A DNA stretch of 64,000 nt from JAGDZR01 sp049115695. Its GTDB lineage: Bacteria; Bacteroidota; Bacteroidia; Cytophagales; Cyclobacteriaceae. Below are positions 34,087 through 43,052 of this stretch, piece by piece. The notes beneath the pieces were generated by a model. The model was not told the origin of the DNA. It did not search any database and saw nothing but the letters and a program-made list of their open reading frames with translations. The translations under genes and the position numbers were made by a program. Every line of letters starts with the position of its first letter. Within the stretch, counting starts at the first letter, position 1. The stretch covers positions 248,001 to 312,000 of the forward strand of contig JAGDZR010000001.1 of the NCBI GenBank assembly GCA_049115695.1, written 5' to 3'.

Positions 34087-34751
34087 GCTAAGTTCTTTTT
34101 CATTCTAAAAAGTTCAGGGCCGCCTTTAACACCAATTTTCTTTTTACCGGTGCTTTCAATCAACCCTTTTTGAAGGATGCTTTTTCGGAAATTTCGTCTA
34201 TCCAATTGTTGCTCCAATATGGATTCATATAAGTCTTGTAGTTCTTTAAGTGTGAATTCCGCTGGAAGCATTTCACCAAAAATCAGTTTGTCCTTCAGGT
34301 TTTCTCTGAGTTTGTCATGCGTGTCTGACGCCAACTGATTATGATCAAATGCCATGTTTGGAATTTCATTTATCGCAAACCAGTTGATGTCTGAAACATA
34401 TTTCTTGGCGATGATGGGGTGGTTTTCAGGTTTGATCAATGCATAGAAACAGACTGTCACCACGCGTTTGATAGGGTGTCGATCCACATGGCTATACGCA
34501 CCCACTTGTACATGCTTGATATCCTTGATGTCCGTGAGACTGTACAATACTCGATTGGCAGCTTCATCCAAAGATTCATCAGCATTCATGATACCTCCTG
34601 GCAGCTGCCACATGTTTTTGAATGGCTCAACCCCACGATTAACACATAAAAGCCTAAGTTGATTGTCTTGAAATCCAAATACGGCACAATCCACCGTAAT
34701 GGTACATTCATACGATTGATCAGAAACAGCGAGACTAGCAAATTCATTCAT
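34083..34751 (-). CDS. NUDIX-domain transcriptional regulator of the uronate operon (NrtR/AraR-like)
   Basis: A 222-aa protein from the ATG at 34751 (a GTG at 34760 would add three residues). An N-terminal NUDIX-like domain is followed by a winged-helix domain (about 150-222, with TLKELQDLYESILEQQLDRRNFRKSIL). The NUDIX box begins well (GGIMNADE) but the catalytic REUXEE part reads RVLYSL, so the hydrolase is predicted dead. This arrangement is typical of NrtR/AraR-type sensors that bind a sugar. It is the first gene of the uronate operon and probably binds the inverted repeat at 34773-34785. Confidence 0.87.
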   Translation of the reverse strand: MNEFASLAVSDQSYECTITVDCAVFGFQDNQLRLLCVNRGVEPFKNMWQLPGGIMNADESLDEAANRVLYSLTDIKDIKHVQVGAYSHVDRHPIKRVVTVCFYALIKPENHPIIAKKYVSDINWFAINEIPNMAFDHNQLASDTHDKLRENLKDKLIFGEMLPAEFTLKELQDLYESILEQQLDRRNFRKSILQKGLIESTGKKKIGVKGGPELFRMKKNLA

Positions 34752-34772
34752 GTGCAACACAATGATAAACTA

Positions 34773-34785
34773 TGTACTTTGTACA
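34773..34785. promoter_or_regulatory. Candidate operator of the NUDIX regulator
   Basis: TGTACTTTGTACA is a perfect inverted repeat (5-bp arms, 3-bp spacer) located 22 bp upstream of the regulator's ATG. This is the expected place for an autoregulatory NrtR/AraR-type site and would control the whole uronate operon. Confidence 0.5.
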
Positions 34786-34930
34786 CACAAGTGAATTCAA
34801 GATTTTAGTTACACGTGATGTTGAGTTTTTGATCATGGTAGAAGGTCATTTACAAGAATTTACAATGTCAGGGTGATCAGGCATAGCATCTGTTGCTTAA
34901 AGCTGTATTTTACAGTGAAATCCGTACAAT

Positions 34931-36724
34931 ATGCGCTTCTTGATCATCACTTTTTTCCTGCTAAGAGTTACTTGTTTTTCACAGTCGGTCGATATTTATA
35001 ATACACCTGCCTCAGAGCGGGTTGCCTTTGCGCTCTATACCGTAAATGATAATGTTTTGAAATTGACTGCTCAGTGCCACCCATTAATCAATGCAGATGA
35101 CATTCACATCGACCTGGAGATTGAACAAAATGGTGAGTGGAAAGTGGTAGCATCTAGCAAGATTATTTACCCTGGATTCACCGCCCCATTTAGGGTAGAT
35201 AACTGGGATGATACAAGGGAGGTAAATTATCGTGTAAACTGGCAGAATAAGTCCTATTATGAGGGAATTATCAGGAAAAATCCAATTGATCGATCCACAT
35301 TTAAAGTAGCTGCTTTTTCATGTAATGCGCTGAATCCCCGGTTTGGAGGTGATCATTCCCGACAGGATATTGTTGACAATGTATTGAAACTGTCCCCTGA
35401 TCTTTTGTTCTTCTCAGGAGATCAGGTTTATGATCACAAAATGCATTTACGAGATTGGCTGAAATTTGGTCGTGACTTTGGAGAGCTGCTCAGGCAATAT
35501 CCTACAGTTTGTTTGACAGATGATCATGATGTCGGCCATTACAATATCTGGGGAAATGGAGGTACTGTCTCTGAGAGCATTGCAGGATCAGATGGTGGGT
35601 ATTTCATGTCTGCTGAATATGTCAAAGAGGTTGAACGCGCTCAGATGAGTCACTTGCCCGATCCATATGATCCAAGGCCTATTGGACAAGGTATAGGCGT
35701 GAGCTTTACTGACCTGACCTGGGGAGGTGTAAGCTTTGCAATTTTGGAAGACCGTAAATTCAAAAGTCCACCTATGGGCAATGTGCCTGATCTGGATGGA
35801 GGTCGCATTGACCATATTACCACAAGTGATTATGATCCAAATGACCTTGATGTAAAGGGTTTAAACCTGTTAGGAGATCGACAATTGGCATTTTTAGATC
35901 ATTGGGTGCAGGATTGGAGTGGTGCAGAAATGAAAGCTGTGCTCTCGCAGACTATTTTCACCAATGCCGCCACTGTGCACGGACAAACCGACAATGTGCT
36001 TTACGCTGACATGGATGCAAATGGATGGCCCCAAACAGGTAGAAATGAAGCATTGAAAAGAATAAGAAAGGCATTTGCAATACATATTGCCGGAGATCAG
36101 CATCTGGCGACATTTTTACAGCACGGCATTGATGAATTTGGTGATGCCAGCTACTCATTTTGTGTGCCGGCTATCGCCAATCTGTATCAGCGTTGGTGGA
36201 TGCCATTGAAGACCGGCCTGAATAGCGAATCATCAGATGGGCTATTTGGGGATTTTCACGATGGGTTTGGGAATAAGATTACCATGATGGCTGTTGCCAA
36301 TCCAGCATTTCAAGACGATGATGGAGAGGATCGTCTTTTGACTCGCGCAGCAGGGTGGGGGTTGGTGGAATTCGATAAAGCAAATAGGACCATTAAGGCA
36401 CACTGTTGGCCAAGGGATGTTGAAGTCTCAGAGCAAAATGAATATGAGGGTTGGCCAATAGTTGTCAACGAAGAACGGAATTATGGTCGACAAAGGGTAG
36501 GGAAGCTACCTGAATTGAGATTTGATGTTGCGAATCCAGTGGTGAAAGTGTTTGATCAGGAAGGAAATCTGGTTTATGCCAAAAGGGTAAATGGTTCGTC
36601 GTTTCGGCCATTCGTCTTTGAGGAGGGGAAATGTCGATTGCTGATTGCTTCTGAATTGAAACAAAAGGAATTGATACTGGAAACAGGGGATAAGCGTAAG
36701 TTCGTGAACGTTAAATTGAATTAA
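34931..36724 (+). CDS. PhoD-like metallophosphatase, exported
   Basis: A 597-aa protein with a signal peptide (about 1-18, FFLLRVTCFSQS). An N-terminal beta domain (about 20-115) precedes a metallophosphatase domain with AAFSCNALN (near 128-135), SGDQVYDH (D164), LTDDHDVGHYNIWGN (D197/D198/H199) and a late AGDQHLATFLQHG. These are PhoD-type metal ligands. PhoD enzymes are Ca/Fe phosphodiesterases or alkaline phosphatases, although marine Bacteroidota relatives often sit next to sulfatases. The sulfatase gene follows 1 bp later, so the pair is one operon. The actual ester hydrolysed is unknown. Confidence 0.88.
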   Translation: MRFLIITFFLLRVTCFSQSVDIYNTPASERVAFALYTVNDNVLKLTAQCHPLINADDIHIDLEIEQNGEWKVVASSKIIYPGFTAPFRVDNWDDTREVNYRVNWQNKSYYEGIIRKNPIDRSTFKVAAFSCNALNPRFGGDHSRQDIVDNVLKLSPDLLFFSGDQVYDHKMHLRDWLKFGRDFGELLRQYPTVCLTDDHDVGHYNIWGNGGTVSESIAGSDGGYFMSAEYVKEVERAQMSHLPDPYDPRPIGQGIGVSFTDLTWGGVSFAILEDRKFKSPPMGNVPDLDGGRIDHITTSDYDPNDLDVKGLNLLGDRQLAFLDHWVQDWSGAEMKAVLSQTIFTNAATVHGQTDNVLYADMDANGWPQTGRNEALKRIRKAFAIHIAGDQHLATFLQHGIDEFGDASYSFCVPAIANLYQRWWMPLKTGLNSESSDGLFGDFHDGFGNKITMMAVANPAFQDDDGEDRLLTRAAGWGLVEFDKANRTIKAHCWPRDVEVSEQNEYEGWPIVVNEERNYGRQRVGKLPELRFDVANPVVKVFDQEGNLVYAKRVNGSSFRPFVFEEGKCRLLIASELKQKELILETGDKRKFVNVKLN

Positions 36725-36725
36725 G

Positions 36726-38108
36726 ATGAAATTAAATGCTTTAGTAGTGGCCTTGGTGGTTATGTTGATGCGATGTGATTCCAAAGTGCCAGACCAAACT
36801 GAGAAACGTCTACCTAACTTTATTCATATTTTCGCTGATGACTTGGGTTATGGTGACCTGGCTTGTTTTGGAGCCACAGATATCAAAACCCCAAATATTG
36901 ACAGATTGGCAAGTGAAGGGATCAAGTTTACTGATTTTTATTCTGCCTCTCATATTTGTAGTCCAAGTAGAACCGGGCTATTGACTGGAAGAAGGCCGCA
37001 ACGCATGGGTGTACAAGGCGTGTTTTTCCCGGAATCTTTTACCGGGATGCCTGTGGAGGAAGAGACGATTGCGCAACAACTCAAAAAGAAAGGTTATAAA
37101 ACCGGAATCGTTGGCAAATGGCATTTGGGACACCAATATCAGTACCTACCTCTCCAGCGGGGTTTTGATTCATACTTTGGGATACCCTATAGCAATGACA
37201 TGGAAAGTGTGGTATACATGCGTGACAATGAAGTGGTTGATTTTGATGTAGATCAGCGATACACCACTAAAACTTACACAGAGGAGGCCTTGAAGTTCAT
37301 TGATCAAAACAAGGATGAGCCGTTTTTCCTATATATACCACACAACATGCCGCACGTTCCAATTTATGCATCAGAAAAGTTTGAAGGTACATCTGATAGA
37401 GGACTTTATGGAGATGTGATTCAGGAATTGGATTGGAGTGTCGGAGAAATCATGAAGAAACTCGAATCTCTTGACTTACTCGAGAATACATTGGTAGTAT
37501 TTTCGAGTGATAATGGACCATGGTTGGTGATGGAGGATCATGGAGGATCAAATGGAGGATTACGGGAAGGAAAGCAATTCACGTTTGATGGAGGCATGCG
37601 AGTGCCTACAGTGGCCATGTGGAAAGGCAAAATAGCACCAGGCTCGGTGTACTCATCTGTGGCTTCACAAATGGATTGGTTTCCGACTTTTTCAAATCTT
37701 GCGAGTGTACCTCTCGATGAGAACAAAACATATGATGGGAGAGATTTAACTCCTGTATTGGATGGCACTGGTAAGAGAGATGGAGACAGTTATTTGTTTT
37801 TTGATGGGCGAGAGCTTCAGGGCTACCGTAAAGGAGATTGGAAGCTCAAGCTACCGTATAAAGGGTTCGAAGGAGCTCGATGGAAAAGTGCAGTAGCGGC
37901 TCATGATACCTTGCTGGTAAACCTAAAGAATAATCCGGGAGAGGATATCAATTTGCTGGATACGAATCCTGAAGTAAAACAAATGATGTTGTCCAATATG
38001 TTTTTGGAGCTGGAAGCGATGGGTGAGTTACCTGAGTCATTGGTGATTCGATCACAGCAGGATAATAGTCATTATGAGTATTTGGAAGGGAAGAAGAGTG
38101 AGGAGTGA
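36726..38108 (+). CDS. Type I (formylglycine) sulfatase
   Basis: Arylsulfatase-family enzyme of 460 aa. A hydrophobic leader ends LMRC (C17, weak lipobox). Metal-binding D38/D39 occur in FADDLGYGD. The formylglycine motif CSPSRTGLLTG has C78 as the residue that is oxidised, so activity needs a maturase that is not in this window. The GKWHLGH motif and SSDNGPW are also present. It removes sulfate from a sugar or aryl ester outside the cytoplasm. The near L-fucose pathway hints at sulfated fucans, but the sulfatase subfamily cannot be judged by eye. Confidence 0.93.
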   Translation: MKLNALVVALVVMLMRCDSKVPDQTEKRLPNFIHIFADDLGYGDLACFGATDIKTPNIDRLASEGIKFTDFYSASHICSPSRTGLLTGRRPQRMGVQGVFFPESFTGMPVEEETIAQQLKKKGYKTGIVGKWHLGHQYQYLPLQRGFDSYFGIPYSNDMESVVYMRDNEVVDFDVDQRYTTKTYTEEALKFIDQNKDEPFFLYIPHNMPHVPIYASEKFEGTSDRGLYGDVIQELDWSVGEIMKKLESLDLLENTLVVFSSDNGPWLVMEDHGGSNGGLREGKQFTFDGGMRVPTVAMWKGKIAPGSVYSSVASQMDWFPTFSNLASVPLDENKTYDGRDLTPVLDGTGKRDGDSYLFFDGRELQGYRKGDWKLKLPYKGFEGARWKSAVAAHDTLLVNLKNNPGEDINLLDTNPEVKQMMLSNMFLELEAMGELPESLVIRSQQDNSHYEYLEGKKSEE

Positions 38109-38268
38109 TTAGCTCTTGCTGTTAAGTGATAAAGGCCAGGGAATTGAGCAGGAAATTTTAAAAGGGAGCGTCACAACTCTCGATGTTAGCAACAAACGTA
38201 ACCAAAATCACTTTTCCATCTATCAAAATGCAATTGATTTGCATATCATTGATGCTTACTTTGCAATT

Positions 38269-38643
38269 GTGAAGGATGTGAAAGACATATTAGGTAAAAT
38301 AGCCTTGTTGATTGCAACAGGTATACTATTGCTGCATAGTCTCTTGCCACATGAGCATGAGTCTCCCAGTCTTTCTACGCTTCAATACCATAGTTGTGCA
38401 CAAAGTGCTGATACATGGGTAGATCTCATCCGGCATGCATTTCATGCTAACCCAGGAGATAATCACCTCGAGGAATTTACCGTTGCATTCAGTTATTTTT
38501 TCTCTGGCACAATTCCTGATGCCATTGTCATCCATTATGAACAGCTCATTACGGCAAAGCCAATCCCCGCAAGTAGTTGCCTTTCCATTGATGAGGTTTT
38601 TCATGATCCACCCAATTTAAGAGGTCCTCCTTTGTTTGTATAA
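38269..38643 (+). CDS. Small membrane-anchored protein preceding the metal efflux pump
   Basis: The open frame extends upstream to 38116 from a TTG, but those first 51 codons look non-coding. The GTG at 38269 gives a 124-aa protein beginning near a hydrophobic segment KIALLIATGILLLHSLLPHEHES. Small proteins with a single membrane segment followed by HSLLPHEH-like histidines often stand directly before CzcA/CusA genes in Bacteroidota. Their role is unknown; the histidines could bind metal. The exact start is uncertain (38278 GTG is another option). Confidence 0.6.
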   Translation: MKDVKDILGKIALLIATGILLLHSLLPHEHESPSLSTLQYHSCAQSADTWVDLIRHAFHANPGDNHLEEFTVAFSYFFSGTIPDAIVIHYEQLITAKPIPASSCLSIDEVFHDPPNLRGPPLFV

Positions 38644-38667
38644 TCTATTAAATACTGCTGTTGCTTC

Positions 38668-38690
38668 ATAACTGATTTTGTCTCAGTTAT
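38668..38690. repeat. Perfect inverted repeat upstream of the CusA gene
   Basis: ATAACTGA (38668-38675) pairs with TCAGTTAT (38683-38690) around TTTTGTC, 64 bp before the pump start. It has no T run after it, so an operator or a transcript hairpin between the small protein and the pump is more likely than a terminator. Confidence 0.5.
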
Positions 38691-38754
38691 TGATGGAGTG
38701 ATGGCTGTAACCTTTCAGGGATTTCCCTAACGATATACAAGCAATAGTAAAGTC

Positions 38755-41700
38755 ATGATTAAAAAAATGATTCAATTCAGCTTATCCAATAAGCTAATTG
38801 TCCTTTTGTTGACAGGTGCCATGGCGATTGGTGGCGCCTATTCTCTCAGCCAATTATCCATTGGTGCCGTACCGGATATTACCAATAATCAAGTACAGGT
38901 CATTACGACAACCAGAGATTTGTCAACGGAGGATGTCGAAAAATTCATTACATATCCAGTTGAGCTTGAAATGGCCAATTTGCCAGGAGTACAAGAGATC
39001 AGGTCCATTTCTAAGTTTGGTCTTTCTGTTGTTACCATTGTCTTTGAGGATAGGATGGGGAGTTACCTACCCAGGCAACTCATTGCTGAAAAGATAAAAT
39101 CAGCATCTGAACAAATTCCATCAGCTTTCGGTGCACCTGCAATGGGGCCGATTACCACGGGGCTTGGTGAAATTTATCAATATGTACTGGAAGTAGATTC
39201 GGCTTTTCAGGGTCGATACACGACCATGGATTTGCGATCCATACAGGATTGGATTGTGAAACGACAACTTTCGGGTATCCCTGGTGTAGTGGAGGTAAAT
39301 ACCTGGGGAGGTAAGCTGAAACAGTATGAGGTTGCCCTTTTACCAGATAGATTATTATCACTTCGTGTGTCTCCTTTAGAAGTATATCGTGCAGTTGCTG
39401 CGAATAATAGTCTTGTCGGAGGCGGGTATATCGAAAAGATGAATCAGAGTTATTTTCTACGAGGTGAAGGCTTGTTGAAAAGTATAGCGGATATAGAAAA
39501 TCTGGTCGTTGACAACAGGGACGGAGCTTTGATTCGTGTAAAAGATGTAGCTACAGTTGGATTAGGGAGTGCTACTCGATTTGGTGCGATTACCGGAAAT
39601 GGGGAAGGTGAAAAGGTGCTCGGACAAGTAATGATGCTAAAGGATGCAAACTCCCTTGAGGTCATCGAATCTGTTAAAAAAAGAGTCGAGGAGGTACAGA
39701 AAAGTTTGCCACCAGGAATCAGAATCAATGGGTTTTTAGAACGTAGTGCACTGATAGATAGAACGACGGATACGATAATCGAAAATCTCCTATTAGGATG
39801 CTTGATTGTAATTTTTGTTGTGGTGGTGCTGTTGGGAAATTTTAGGTCTGGTCTCATAGTGTCCTCAGTTATCCCGCTTTCTTTGATGTTCGCATTCACG
39901 ATGATGTATCTATTCGATATTGATGCCAACTTAATGAGTCTGGGAGCCATCGATTTCGGAATCATCATAGATGGTGCAGTGATCATTGTTGAGTTTACGG
40001 CATTCAATCTTGCGAACAAAGACTTGTCAGGGTTGACCAAAATTGAGCGAGCGTCAATAGTAGATCAGATAGCGCTGGACAGCAGTGATAAAATGACCCG
40101 GACTGCTGTTTTTGGACAAATCATTATCATCATGGTATTCATCCCAATTCTATCATTAAAGGGTGTTGAGGGGAAGTTATTCATCCCAATGGCGCTTACT
40201 TTTTGTTTTGCCTTGGTCGGAGCAATGTTACTTGGGTTTACCTATGTACCTGTCATCAATAGTCTATTACTAAAATCGAAATCAAATGCTGATTTTAGTG
40301 CTGGTCTCATCAAACGTTTAGAGAAAGTTTATCAACCAACCTTGAGCCGAGTATTGGCCAGGCCTAGATTGACCCTAGTGATTGCTTTGACGTTGGTCAT
40401 AAGTGCCACTATTACTTTTGTTAGAATGGGAGGCGAGTTTGTACCTACGCTTGATGAAGGAGACTTTGTGATTCAGCCTGTGTTAAAAACTGGAACATCT
40501 CTCAGTAAGACCATTGAGACTGTCACAAAGATCGAGAAAGTAATAAAACGTTTCCCTGAGGTGGAACAGGTCGTGACTCGTATTGGAGCGGCGGAGGTCC
40601 CTACTGATCCTATGTCAATGGAAGAAACAGATGTGATCATCACCCTCAAAGACAAGGCAGAATGGACATCAGCGCAAAGTAAAGATGAATTGGCTGATCA
40701 AATTAAGAAGACTCTTATCGATGAAATGCCCGTGATTGATTTTGAGTTTACTCAACCCATAGAAATGCGTTTTAATGAACTGATCACTGGTGTTCGCTCT
40801 GATATTGCGATCAAACTGTTTGGAGAGGATTTAAACTATTTGTATCAACAAGCCACATTGATTGAGGAATTAATTGAGGAGGTGCCAGGTGCAGCAGATA
40901 TATCCATTGAAAAAATTGTCGGACTTCCACAAGTGAAAATACAAGTTGATCATGAACAGGCCGGGCGCTATGGTTTGACCGCTGAAGATGTAAATGAACT
41001 GATTTCAATGGCCTATGCAGGTAAGGTTGTGGGGCAAGTATATGAGGGTGAGCGAAAGTTTGATTTGAAAGTCATATTGGATCACCAGCATCGTGAGTCC
41101 CCTGATGAAATACAAAACCTAATGATTCCAATTGGCGACAACAGAATGGTCCCTTTATCTGCACTAGCAACCATTTCCGCTTCATTTGGTCCAGCCAAAA
41201 TTTCAAGAGATGATACTAAACGGCGTGTTGTTGTTGGCATTAATGTTCGAAATCGAGATTTGGAATCTGTCGTGAATGATATTCAACAAATCATTGACAA
41301 AGAGGTAATACTTCGGCCTGGATATGAAATAGAATATGGTGGACAATTTAAAAACCTGCAACAGGCTAGCAAACGTCTTCAACTAGCCGTTCCTGCTGCA
41401 CTAATGCTTATTTTATTACTCCTCTATTTCGCTTTTCACTCCATGAAAGATGCATTAATCATTTTTACAGCAATACCCATGGCCGCAGTAGGAGGAGTAT
41501 TCTTGTTGTGGTTGAGAGGAATGCCTTTTAGCATTTCAGCGGGAATTGGTTTTATTGCCCTATTTGGAATTGCGGTATTGAACGGAATCGTCCTAATAGA
41601 TCGATTCAAAGAATTGGAAGAGAGGAATGAATGGGATGGTTTGAATCGGGTATTGCAGGGTGCAACGCAAAGATTAAGGCCAGTACTGCTGACAGCTTCT

Positions 41701-43050
41701 GCCGCGGCGCTTGGTTTTTTGCCGATGGCCTTGTCGACATCTTCTGGAGCTGAGGTGCAGAGACCACTTGCAACAGTTGTGATTGGTGGTTTGTTTACCT
41801 CCACTATTCTGACACTACTAGTGCTGCCAGTACTTTATTATACGGTTTCAAACTTACGCCTCAGGAAATTCAAATTGGGCAAACTGGCAGCAGCGATAGG
41901 GCTTGTCATGTCCGCTATAGCTGGTCAAGCTCAGGAAGTAACCTTGATAGAAGCTCAGCAGCAGGCACTTCAAAATCATCCTCAGGCGCGGATTGGTAAG
42001 TTGAAAATTGAAAAGGCTGAGAAACAGATTAAATCCTCTTGGTCGCTTGATCGAACCAATCTTTATTATGGTTATGATGAAAATAACCTTAATGAGAATA
42101 ATATGCCTTTACATGTATTGGGCATAGATCAGGCAATCAGGTTTCCAACCGCAATGCTTGCAGATAAACAGGTAAAACAGGAGGAAGTAAATAAGAAAAA
42201 AATTGAATACGGCATACAAGCACAAAACATTTACAGAGATGTTGGCTTGTCTTTTTATCAGTTGAAATACCAACAGGATTTACTCAACTTACTCAATATA
42301 TATGATAGTGCATTTATCCGTCTTGCTGACATAATAGATATCAGACAACAGCTTGGGGAGACCAATATGATTGATAAACTGAGAGGGCAGAAGATGGTAA
42401 CCGATAACCGCCTGGCTATTGATCTGGCGAATGAACAATTTGAGTTAGCATTAAGAAATCTGCGATTATTAATCAACGATTCGACCATTGAGAGAGTTAC
42501 AAGTGATACTGAATTGATCAGCATATCCAAAGGTTCTGAACTTGGAGATCAATTTTGGAGTCAGAATGAACGAATAGGGCAGGCACAACTCAAACAAGCC
42601 AGTCATGAAGCACTACCAGATCTTCACCTCGAGTATTTTCAAGGAAATGATAGAACGAACAATGGTGAAAATTATATTGGATTTGAAGTCGGTGTTGGGA
42701 TTCCAATTTTCTTTTCCAAAAATCGATCAGCCATTCAGATGGCAAGAATTGAACAATCAATTTTGTCGACATCCAGGCAGCAATATCAGCTCAATTATCA
42801 GCAAAAAAGAAATGAGTTATTGAAGGTGCTGGCTGAGCATAAAGCAGAAATATCCTACTACCGAGCGAGTGGTGAGCAATATGCGAAGGAGCTATTAGAA
42901 CTTTCAATGCTGGCCTTTGAAAATGGAGAAATTGACTTTTACCAATTATCGCTATCCATTCAAGAATCTCAACATATCCAAATTCAATTCTTAAAAAAGC
43001 TAAAGAGCTATAATCAAACGGCTCTGAAGATTAATCATTTAGTATTTTAA
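38755..43050 (+). CDS. CusA/CzcA-type RND metal efflux pump fused to a TolC-like outer-membrane factor
   Basis: A 1431-aa fusion. Residues about 1-1035 form a complete heavy-metal RND pump: VPDITNNQVQ near the N-terminus and, in TM4, the proton-relay acids D400, D406 and E413 in DFGIIIDGAVIIVE, matching the CzcA pattern. A segment with the features of a signal peptide (KLAAAIGLVMSAIAGQAQEV, from residue 1043) follows, then a TolC/CusC-like coiled-coil domain to the end. Such fusions occur in Bacteroidota. If the internal signal is cleaved, the two halves would separate after translation. The adaptor gene follows 2 bp later. Cu/Ag or Zn/Co/Cd export is possible; the metal is not evident. Confidence 0.93.
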   Translation: MIKKMIQFSLSNKLIVLLLTGAMAIGGAYSLSQLSIGAVPDITNNQVQVITTTRDLSTEDVEKFITYPVELEMANLPGVQEIRSISKFGLSVVTIVFEDRMGSYLPRQLIAEKIKSASEQIPSAFGAPAMGPITTGLGEIYQYVLEVDSAFQGRYTTMDLRSIQDWIVKRQLSGIPGVVEVNTWGGKLKQYEVALLPDRLLSLRVSPLEVYRAVAANNSLVGGGYIEKMNQSYFLRGEGLLKSIADIENLVVDNRDGALIRVKDVATVGLGSATRFGAITGNGEGEKVLGQVMMLKDANSLEVIESVKKRVEEVQKSLPPGIRINGFLERSALIDRTTDTIIENLLLGCLIVIFVVVVLLGNFRSGLIVSSVIPLSLMFAFTMMYLFDIDANLMSLGAIDFGIIIDGAVIIVEFTAFNLANKDLSGLTKIERASIVDQIALDSSDKMTRTAVFGQIIIIMVFIPILSLKGVEGKLFIPMALTFCFALVGAMLLGFTYVPVINSLLLKSKSNADFSAGLIKRLEKVYQPTLSRVLARPRLTLVIALTLVISATITFVRMGGEFVPTLDEGDFVIQPVLKTGTSLSKTIETVTKIEKVIKRFPEVEQVVTRIGAAEVPTDPMSMEETDVIITLKDKAEWTSAQSKDELADQIKKTLIDEMPVIDFEFTQPIEMRFNELITGVRSDIAIKLFGEDLNYLYQQATLIEELIEEVPGAADISIEKIVGLPQVKIQVDHEQAGRYGLTAEDVNELISMAYAGKVVGQVYEGERKFDLKVILDHQHRESPDEIQNLMIPIGDNRMVPLSALATISASFGPAKISRDDTKRRVVVGINVRNRDLESVVNDIQQIIDKEVILRPGYEIEYGGQFKNLQQASKRLQLAVPAALMLILLLLYFAFHSMKDALIIFTAIPMAAVGGVFLLWLRGMPFSISAGIGFIALFGIAVLNGIVLIDRFKELEERNEWDGLNRVLQGATQRLRPVLLTASAAALGFLPMALSTSSGAEVQRPLATVVIGGLFTSTILTLLVLPVLYYTVSNLRLRKFKLGKLAAAIGLVMSAIAGQAQEVTLIEAQQQALQNHPQARIGKLKIEKAEKQIKSSWSLDRTNLYYGYDENNLNENNMPLHVLGIDQAIRFPTAMLADKQVKQEEVNKKKIEYGIQAQNIYRDVGLSFYQLKYQQDLLNLLNIYDSAFIRLADIIDIRQQLGETNMIDKLRGQKMVTDNRLAIDLANEQFELALRNLRLLINDSTIERVTSDTELISISKGSELGDQFWSQNERIGQAQLKQASHEALPDLHLEYFQGNDRTNNGENYIGFEVGVGIPIFFSKNRSAIQMARIEQSILSTSRQQYQLNYQQKRNELLKVLAEHKAEISYYRASGEQYAKELLELSMLAFENGEIDFYQLSLSIQESQHIQIQFLKKLKSYNQTALKINHLVF

Positions 43051-43052
43051 TC

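Noticed and set aside
39450..40040. Minus-strand frame of 196 codons inside the CusA gene
   Set aside because: It is the antisense shadow of a strongly supported RND pump gene; its composition (Ser, Thr, Ile rich) mirrors the coding strand.
41436..41804. Minus-strand frame of 122 codons in the pump gene
   Set aside because: Antisense shadow of the RND membrane domain.
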